From Caenorhabditis remanei (Eukaryota > Nematoda > Chromadorea > Rhabditida > Rhabditidae), in NCBI RefSeq assembly GCF_010183535.1, contig NC_071332.1, positions 20,584,001-20,648,000 on the forward strand: 64,000 bases of DNA. Direction: 5' to 3'. The notes beneath the pieces were generated by a model. The model had not been told where the DNA came from and did not search any database. It saw only the letters and a list, made by a program, of their open reading frames with translations. A program made the translations under genes and the position numbers. Within the stretch, counting starts at the first letter, position 1. The number at the start of each line of letters is the position of its first letter. Of this stretch, positions 56,993 to 64,000 are shown one piece after another.

Positions 56993-59900
56993 ATGCATAA
57001 TTCATCGACAGCAGAAGGATTCATCTTCGAGGTAGCTATTAATACATTAATATTTTCATAAAATTGTAAGTGTTTAGGAACAAGTGGGAGGTGCCAGAGT
57101 TCGTTTGATAAGTAAAAATGTTAAGAAAGCAGAAGGACGTTTTCGTGGAATTGTGGAACTAGTGACACTCTCCATCGAGTTACCTACAACTATGACATCT
57201 CACCCCCAAGCAGCCGAACTATTTTCGGAAACATTGGTGGAACTAGCAAAGAGGCACGACCCATTCAAAACTACGAATACAATGGTTGGAATAGGGATAG
57301 ATTCAGAAGAGAACCCAACTTCAATCATAGGCATACCACTTCGAGAAATCAGAAAAGTCACCACTGAGGAAATTGTTACAAATCTGAGCAGAATTTCGCA
57401 ATCAAATAAGTCACCACTCGAACTGGATATTCCGAAGCTTGTTGTAACATTTACATACGTGAACCCTCAAACCGGAAGTGGAAAACGAAAGTTCGACACA
57501 GGATCGATATTGGAACTGACGGCTTTTGAAAAGCGACAAAAGCTTGAAGAGTTAGACAAGGATCTTTTCAATGATACGGAAACGAACAAAGCAAAACTAA
57601 CAAGGTCGAATATTATGCCAAACGAAGGTAAAGTTTCAAATAATCGTACACTTTAATTAAATAAATATTACAGTTCTCGACGATTGTCTGCCACATGCGC
57701 TCTATCAAGCTCAAATGTATTATGAGTGGAAACACTGTCAATCATTAGAGAATTTGAGGAGATACCGTGATTCGATCCGAAAAACGTATAAACACCCAGG
57801 AATCTGTACTCATGTTTATGAGACAGTTCAGAAAATGAAAGAAGTAAGTTAACGAAAAAAAAAAGATGATTTTCGATAGAATAAATACAAATACAACGAA
57901 AACATATAATTCCTTCAATCAATTTATTTTCCAGAAGGTTGGAATGGTAAAATCAAACAATTTCGATCGCCTGGACATAGAACAATTCCAAAAGTCTGTG
58001 TTTGCGGGACAATACCAAATCACGTGTTTTGTCAAAACATCCAAAGTACCTTACTATGTTGGCCCATACCTCGGACCAGGAAAACAACTGGTTTTATATC
58101 TAAACGATGGTCATTATAGTGGAGTGAGAAGTGTTTGTGCATTACTGAAGACACGGTTTTACTGTTTTCTATGCAACACAAGGTGCCGAGATGCATCATC
58201 TCACTACAGTTGCCCACTGATTCATCGGTTGTGTGGTAAATCAAACTGTCCAAAAACAAAGAAAGGAGAAGAAATTAGATGTGAATCATGCACAGTACTT
58301 TTTCATTCCCAAGAATGCTATGATAACCACAGGAAAAAAGGTAATGTGAAATGTGAATATCCAACATGTGTATTGTATTCTTACAGGACCAAATGGAGGA
58401 AAAAGTTGTTGTGATTATACGAAGGCTTGTAAGAAGTGTAACGGTATATACTATACGAATAAAAATAAAGATGCCCACAAATGTGGCGAGAAGTGGTGTT
58501 ATCGATGTAACTGTAAGAGAACCAAAAAACATGATTGTTTTATGCCGAAGTCAATCAAGAATGAGAAGAAACTAACTAGACAACGAGTGTACTTTGACAT
58601 AGAGGTAGTGTATATTTGTATAAATGTTTTAACTGTTTTAAAATTTCAGAGTAGAGCAGATGAAAAGACAGGACAACAACACCCAGTTCTATTTGTTGCT
58701 TTGCGGTGCTGTCCAAATTGTTCAACAGTAATTCCAAAGGATGTCAGCATAACTAAAAAAGAAATATGCGAAAAATGTGCTCCTGATGGTCGTTTGAAGA
58801 TAATAGAATGCATTTCACAACGTAATAGAGATGTAAATGTAGCTCAAGAACTAACGAAATGGCTTTTTGGGGATCATCACAGAGGTAGAGTGGTAGTAGC
58901 CCACAATGCATCGGGGTGAGTTTAAATTAAATGTTTTTCAACCTTATATTGGTTTTTAGATATGACGCACAATTCATACTCGAACAGATGATTTCAAGCA
59001 ACAAAGCAACACCGAAACTGATTCTGGAAGGAACAAAATTAATTTTTATGGAGCATAATGGTGTACGACTGTTGGACTCTATGAAGTTTTTAACGATGAG
59101 TCTCGCAGCTATGGGAAAAGCTTTTGAAATTGACTCAGTCAAAGGGTAAGAAAACATTAATTATCAATTTACACATTCGTAATTTTCAGAGATTTCCCGG
59201 TACTTTTTATCAAACCAGATCATTACGATTATGATGCCAACATCCCAGATGAGAAGTGGTATGATCTGAACAACAAAACATCCGCTGTCAAAAAACAAAT
59301 ACTAAGTTTTTTGGAAAGTCAGAAAAATATTCCTCAGAAGTTCAATTTCTATAACGAAATTGTGAAGTATTGTTACAATGATGTCTATATTCTATCGAAG
59401 GCAATGAACATTTTCGAAACAGAATTTGAACAAATGACCAACGTGTGTCTGTTAGAGGTAAAAAATAGCTAGTAATATACCTTATACGGTATTTATTTAT
59501 TACAGGAATCTACTACAGCTGCGTCAGCTGCGGCATTGGTGTTTAGAAGGAATCATCTTGACCCAGCAAAACCCATAGTCCTTGATGAAAAACCATCTGT
59601 TTCGAAAACCAGCTCGGTTGTCAGTCAGAAATATCTCGCATGGTTCAGTCAAAAAGAAGGAGTACAAGTTAACATGTCGACAACTTATGGGGAAGAAAAG
59701 GTTGAAATAAATTCTAAGAATAACTAAAAACTGATAATTTACAGATTGGTAAATATAGAGTAGACGGTTTTGTACCACCGTGTGAAAAATATCCAAAAGG
59801 TTTGGTAATCGAATTTCAAGTAAGTTGCCACTTATACTATAGTATTGCATTACATTAGTTGCAGGGATGTTATTGGCATGCTCATGATTGTACGTACGCT

Positions 59901-61831
59901 GAAGAATCTGTGATATCTGGTGAAAGTGCAAGAGATATCAGAGCAAGAGACGAGGCAAGATTTGAAGACTTAAAACAAATACATCCAGTAAAGGTAGTAT
60001 GGGAATGTGAAGTAAATCAAGAACTTCTCAAAGATAGTGAAATGGCAAAGTTTTTTGAAGAGTATGAGCCTGTGGTATGTACATAGAAAAGAAAAAAAAA
60101 TTTAAACTATACCATTTAAGGGAATACTCCATTGTGAAAAGTCACTTGTGGGTGGAAGAACAGAAGTGTATCGCTTGCATGCTAACAATGTCCGTCAGTT
60201 TCTTCGTTACTTGGATGTGGTGAGGTAGGATATTTTAAAACAATCAATATTTTTACAGATTTTCTTTGAAAATACTTTTTACAGTCTTTACCCCACTGTA
60301 ATGAAACACGAAGCATTCCCAATTGGATCACCGGAAAACGTTCAAAGAAAAGACATGAAAAGTGTGATGACGAAACCAGATGATATACCATTTCGAGGAT
60401 TCTTGAGTTGTAGAGTATTGCCTCCAAAGAATTTGAAACTTCCAATACTCCCAATGAAACTATCGGGAAAACTACTTTTTTGTCTTTGCAAGAGTAAGAA
60501 CAACATTTAATTTTCAATTCAAAGTAGTTATATTTTCAGAATGTGCTGTTGGAATGTGTAATCAGGAATGCAAACACAGTGACGAAGAAAGGTCTTTCAA
60601 TGGTACCTTTACAACCATTGAACTCCAAAAAGCTCTAAGCTTGGGTTATATCATAACCGACATTTATCACGTGAGTTCCATAAATTCCTATTTAAACTCC
60701 AAATATTTCATACTTTGTAGGGTTTGAAGTATAATCATTGGGTACAAAACGATGAAAAAGGTGAAGGTGGACTCTTCACGTCTTATATAAATCAGATGAT
60801 GGAAGAAAAAATTGTAAGTTTTCATACAACATTCAACATTTTTTAGATAGAAAGGGATTATTTCAGTATAGTTCCGGTTGGCCTTCAAATGTCAAGACCG
60901 ATGAAGAGAAGGAAGCATTCATTAAAGCTTATTTGGAAAAGGAACACATCCACCTGACTGACCGAAGACGCTTCAAGAAAAACCCAGGAAAACGTGCCGT
61001 AGCTAAACTGATGCTCAATTCATTGGTAATAATTTGTCTTATTGCCTTTTCTAATTGTATAATTTTGCAGTGGGGTAAATTTGCACAGAATGTCGATCGA
61101 GAAACTACAACAATCATCACTGATCCGTGCGAGTTTTGGAATCTGGTGTATGACACCAGTGTAGTTATTTCCATCGTCCGATGTGTAAATGATGTTCTTG
61201 TTGTTAAACATCGAAAACAACAGGAAACACTCCAGAGTTTGAAGACTAGTGCCATGCAACTTGCATCCTACACAACATCTTATGCCCGTCTTCGACTTTA
61301 CCGATTTATGGAAATGGTTGGTGGAGAAAACATAATCTACACAGGTTTGTTATTGCGAAATACCTCAAAAATATATTTTGTATTTTCACAGACACTGATT
61401 CCATCATCTACGCAGTACCGGAAGGCACAAAAGACCCGTTGGAAATGGAAGTTGGACCTTATCTCGGACAGCTTACTGACGAACTAAGCGGCGAGATGAC
61501 GGAGTTTGTCAGTCTAGGACCAAAGACTTATTGCTACAGAGACCTAATGAAAAACAATGAAGAGAAGATTGTCAGAAAGGCCAAAGGAATAACGATGAGC
61601 TCACAGGTAGAGAAGTATGTAAACTTTGAAATGATGAGAGCGATGGTCGATGAAGCCATCAATAACACCGGAGAGCGAACGGAACATCTTCTACCTCAAC
61701 ACACTATTCGTAGAGATAACTCTAACAAAATGTATAGTAAAAACACTGAAAAGGTATTTAAGTATACATTTAACAAGAGAAGACTCTTAGGCGATGGGAC
61801 TACATTGCCATTTGGTTACTGTCAACTTTGA
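56993..61831 (+). CDS. Protein-primed family B DNA polymerase, Maverick/Polinton type, spliced
   Basis: Eighteen exons with consistent phases (56993-57031, 57078-57627, 57674-57843, 57935-58340, 58387-58604, 58650-58915, 58960-59145, 59190-59457, 59506-59700, 59745-59819, 59865-60074, 60121-60224, 60285-60493, 60540-60670, 60721-60813, 60867-61025, 61071-61344, 61392-61831) give 1330 residues without a break. N-terminal domain (~15-165), then Cys/His zinc-binding clusters (~375-495, CFLCNTRC, CKKC, CGEKWCYRC). Exonuclease motifs YFDIE, HNASGYDAQFIL and YCYNDVYIL; a GCYWH motif typical of Maverick PolB; polymerase motifs DVVSLYP, KxxxNSLWGKF and YTDTDS. All catalytic positions are present. It should copy DNA from a protein primer. 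No capsid, ATPase or integrase gene is in the window. The donor at 59700 (GTTGAA) is weak. Confidence 0.88.
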
Positions 61832-61920
61832 ATTTGATTGATTTTTCTTTAGTTTAATTTGTACAATTCCTCACATTTTCCCTGTATATAGATGTATGAT
61901 TAAAACATTTTCTGTTTGTT

Positions 61921-61926
61921 AATAAA
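61921..61926 (+). terminator. Polyadenylation signal of PolB
   Basis: AATAAA 90 bases after the stop codon. Confidence 0.6.
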
Positions 61927-61929
61927 GTT

Positions 61930-62600
61930 AATTTCATCCAATCTGTTTAAAAATGAAAATGAAAAACTGACACGAATAGAAATATTCCGATAAAAGGTTA
62001 TTCGGAAACGGTTAGGTTTCACTTGGTGTGCAAGAATCAAATCTCATATACGGTAAACGTTACTTGTTCAAAAAGAAACTCATTTGACGGCTGATAGTGT
62101 AGTGAAGAAAGATATCTATTTAACTTTTTAAAACATACATCACCTAATTCCACTTCTCTTTGTTTTCTTTTTTATAAAAAATTCATCAAGTCCAAATACT
62201 TTTTTCGTTTAATACCTATCATATGAGAATATCTTTTTTATATTTTGGCAATGTTCAATTATTAAAGTCTCATTCAAACCTGTAATATTTTTTCTAATCA
62301 AATTTTTAAAGAAATAACTAGTATAGTTTCCCTCAATAAGAATAGAATGGTTGTATTATGGGCCTTCACAAATTGTGACACACTTTTTCCCTCTTTCCCA
62401 CCAATGTGAGTCATGTTTGGTTAGTTCACCAAGGCCTTATGTTTGTGAATCATGACGCAAATTGTGTGCACATTAATTTTAACATAAAATATAAAATGAG
62501 TGATAGAAATATAATTTAACTCCATATTCCAAAGTATAAATCTTCCAAGTCTACTGAAAAATAAACGAAAAATATTATTCTAATTCGAATACTATACGAA
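61930..62600. other. AT-rich non-coding stretch
   Basis: No ORF above background, no recognisable RNA gene or repeat. Confidence 0.55.
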
Positions 62601-63430
62601 CTTGGTAAAAATAAAAATAATATATTGTTTTTCTGGAATTTTTAATAAAAATTATTAGATATTTCATGGTTTTCAGGGCTTTTTCAAGTATTTTTTAACT
62701 ATCTAGATGATCATTTCAATCAAAAATGTTAAAGTATAGAAAGAAATGAAAGAAATATGCATTAAAATATCGGAAATGAGCAGAAATTCGAAAAGTAAAC
62801 TTCTGAAATATCCTAACTAATACAAATTTTGTACGGTTTTCAAACAAAAACAAAATATTATTAGTAATTTAAATCAATTTTACGAATTATACTAAAAAGT
62901 AATGAAAAAATAGGCTTAGATTGATTGTTTTTCTGGGATTTTTATTAAGAGGTATCAGATATTTTCGTGTTTTCCGTGCTTTTTTTCAAATAATTTTAAA
63001 TGTCTAGATGAATTTTCAAATGAAAAATGTAAAAATGGTGATATAAATTTTAGAGAAAAGTGATGAATTACCGGAAATATTAAGTAATTTTAAAGTGAAC
63101 TTCTAAAATAAACAAACACTAGTGCAAATTTTGTGCAGTTTTTAAACAAAACAAACAATATTCACCAATTTTAGTACGATTTTACGAAATACACTAGAAA
63201 AATTATGAAATAAATAGGTTTAAGTTGATATTTTTCCGTAATATCACAATATTAATTAGTTTAAAATTAAATTTCTATGCGAAACAACACTTGAGTCTCA
63301 TAATTTAGTACATTTTTACGAATTATACTAGAAAAATTATGAAGAAATAGGTTTAAGTTGATATTTTTACGTGATATCATAGTACTAATTAGTTTAAAAA
63401 TTTAATTTCCATGCGAAATATCACTTGAGA
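62600..63430 (+). repeat. Degenerate tandem repeats, ~300 bp period
   Basis: TTGTTTTTCTGG recurs at 62625 and 62925 and as TTGATATTTTTCCG at 63225, with matching blocks between (TAAACTTCTGAAAT, CAAATTTTGTACGGTTTT, TTTACGAATTATACTA). A fourth, shortened unit ends near 63430. Copies are strongly diverged. Confidence 0.75.
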
Positions 63431-63439
63431 ATCCGTATA

Positions 63440-63585
63440 CCAACCAACGAGAGAAGTATGGGGGTACACCTCCGTGCGTTTTAATTTCGCATGCTGCACC
63501 CTCTCACTCTCTCGTCGTGTGAGAGAGCTTCTCTGCGCTCTCTCACTCTCTCGCCTGTCTGTACCCTCTTTCTCTAACATTGTCT
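63440..63585. other. Short palindromic TCTC-rich segment
   Basis: CTCTCACTCTCTCGTCGTGT and the following GAGAGAGC form hairpin-like repeats; no gene. Confidence 0.45.
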
Positions 63586-64000
63586 CTAATTATGTTTTCT
63601 TTTGAGACGACCACTTGCCTAATTGATTTTGATGAGTCATACTTTCCCAACCTCTATCCTTTAATATGTTTTTTTAGAGCCTCTATGGGTCTTGAACCCT
63701 CAACTATCCGACTGTTGACTCAGACCCTTACCGCTAACACTAAGTGTGTAAGTCAGACCGACCGTCTTCATGTGGTTTATATATTCACCCGTCTCGGTCG
63801 GTCAGAGCAAATAGAGAGAGGGGCAATGATTTCAAAACTGATAGAATGTAAGGCCCCTCTCTTTATGTCGACACACTTAGTGATATCGTCGGAGTCAACA
63901 GTTCCAGAGGCTCAAAAACATATTAAAGGATAGAGGTTGAGAAAGTATGAGTCATTAAAATCAATTAGTCTAGTGTTCATCTAAAAAGAAAACATAATTA
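63586..64000. mobile_element. Fold-back element with a tRNA-like segment, cut by the window end
   Basis: The left arm (from TAATTATGTTTTCTTTT at 63586) and the right arm (ending AAAAGAAAACATAATTA at 64000) are inverted copies over ~130 bases, including CAACCTCTATCCTTTAATAT. The left arm carries ~30 extra bases that form part of a tRNA-like segment on the minus strand (A-box-like GTGTTAGCGG, B box GGTTCAAGACC). The centre has GAGAGAGGGGC and GGCCCCTCTCT. No ORF is credited. Confidence 0.75.

Noticed and set aside
54890..63470. Complete Maverick/Polinton element
   Set aside because: PolB is present, but I found no inverted terminal repeats bracketing it and no integrase, ATPase, protease or capsid gene; the AGAGAAGTATGGGGG words on both sides are direct, not inverted.
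63580..63933. 117-codon ORF (+) at the window end
   Set aside because: It lies entirely within a fold-back element and reads through the tRNA-like segment.

Overview
This window looks like nuclear DNA of a free-living nematode, most likely a non-elegans Caenorhabditis. Introns are short with GT...TTTCAG borders, TTTYCAG acceptors sit within a few bases of several start codons (as expected for spliced-leader trans-splicing), the DNA is AT-rich, and palindromic MITEs fill introns and intergenic gaps. All gene models below were spliced by hand from reading frame, splice signals and phase; no search was run.

Layout. (1) 1-8.4 kb: five tandem minus-strand copies of a short-lived family of single-pass membrane proteins. 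One copy is frameshifted, one has lost its stop codon and reads into its old 3' UTR, and one is a mosaic. (2) 9.9-13.0 kb: a four-exon cytochrome P450, CYP33-like. (3) 15.6-27.2 kb: a long NCS/KChIP-like EF-hand gene with two alternative first exons and repeat-filled introns. (4) 28.0-30.6 kb: a six-exon rhodopsin-like receptor. (5) 35.5-37.3 kb: an intact two-exon protein of unknown function. (6) 38.4-43.2 kb: a divergent MRG-domain (MRG-1-like) chromatin gene; its first intron holds a regularly spaced array of palindromes and its third-exon-side intron a 2.1 kb fold-back with a nested GGCCC-rich element. (7) 43.2-44.6 kb: a BTB-domain gene with a MITE in its last intron. (8) 45-46.9 kb: an inverted duplication containing a TATA box and a CRE. 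(9) 47.6-54.8 kb: a decaying tandem family of unknown function, one member split by a 2.0 kb hAT-like fold-back element. (10) 55.5-61.8 kb: a TATA-driven pair made of a small protein and a spliced, apparently intact Maverick/Polinton-type protein-primed DNA polymerase B whose N-terminal domain is a paralogue of the small protein. (11) 61.8-64 kb: AT-rich DNA, ~300 bp degenerate repeats, and one more fold-back element with a tRNA-like segment, running off the window.

The genes do not form one pathway. The most unusual content is the solitary PolB pair (no integrase, capsid or ATPase gene beside it in the window), the 42 bp-period palindrome array in the MRG-like gene, and the 2.0 kb element whose two arms each carry about ten copies of a CACTTGCTAT-like motif.
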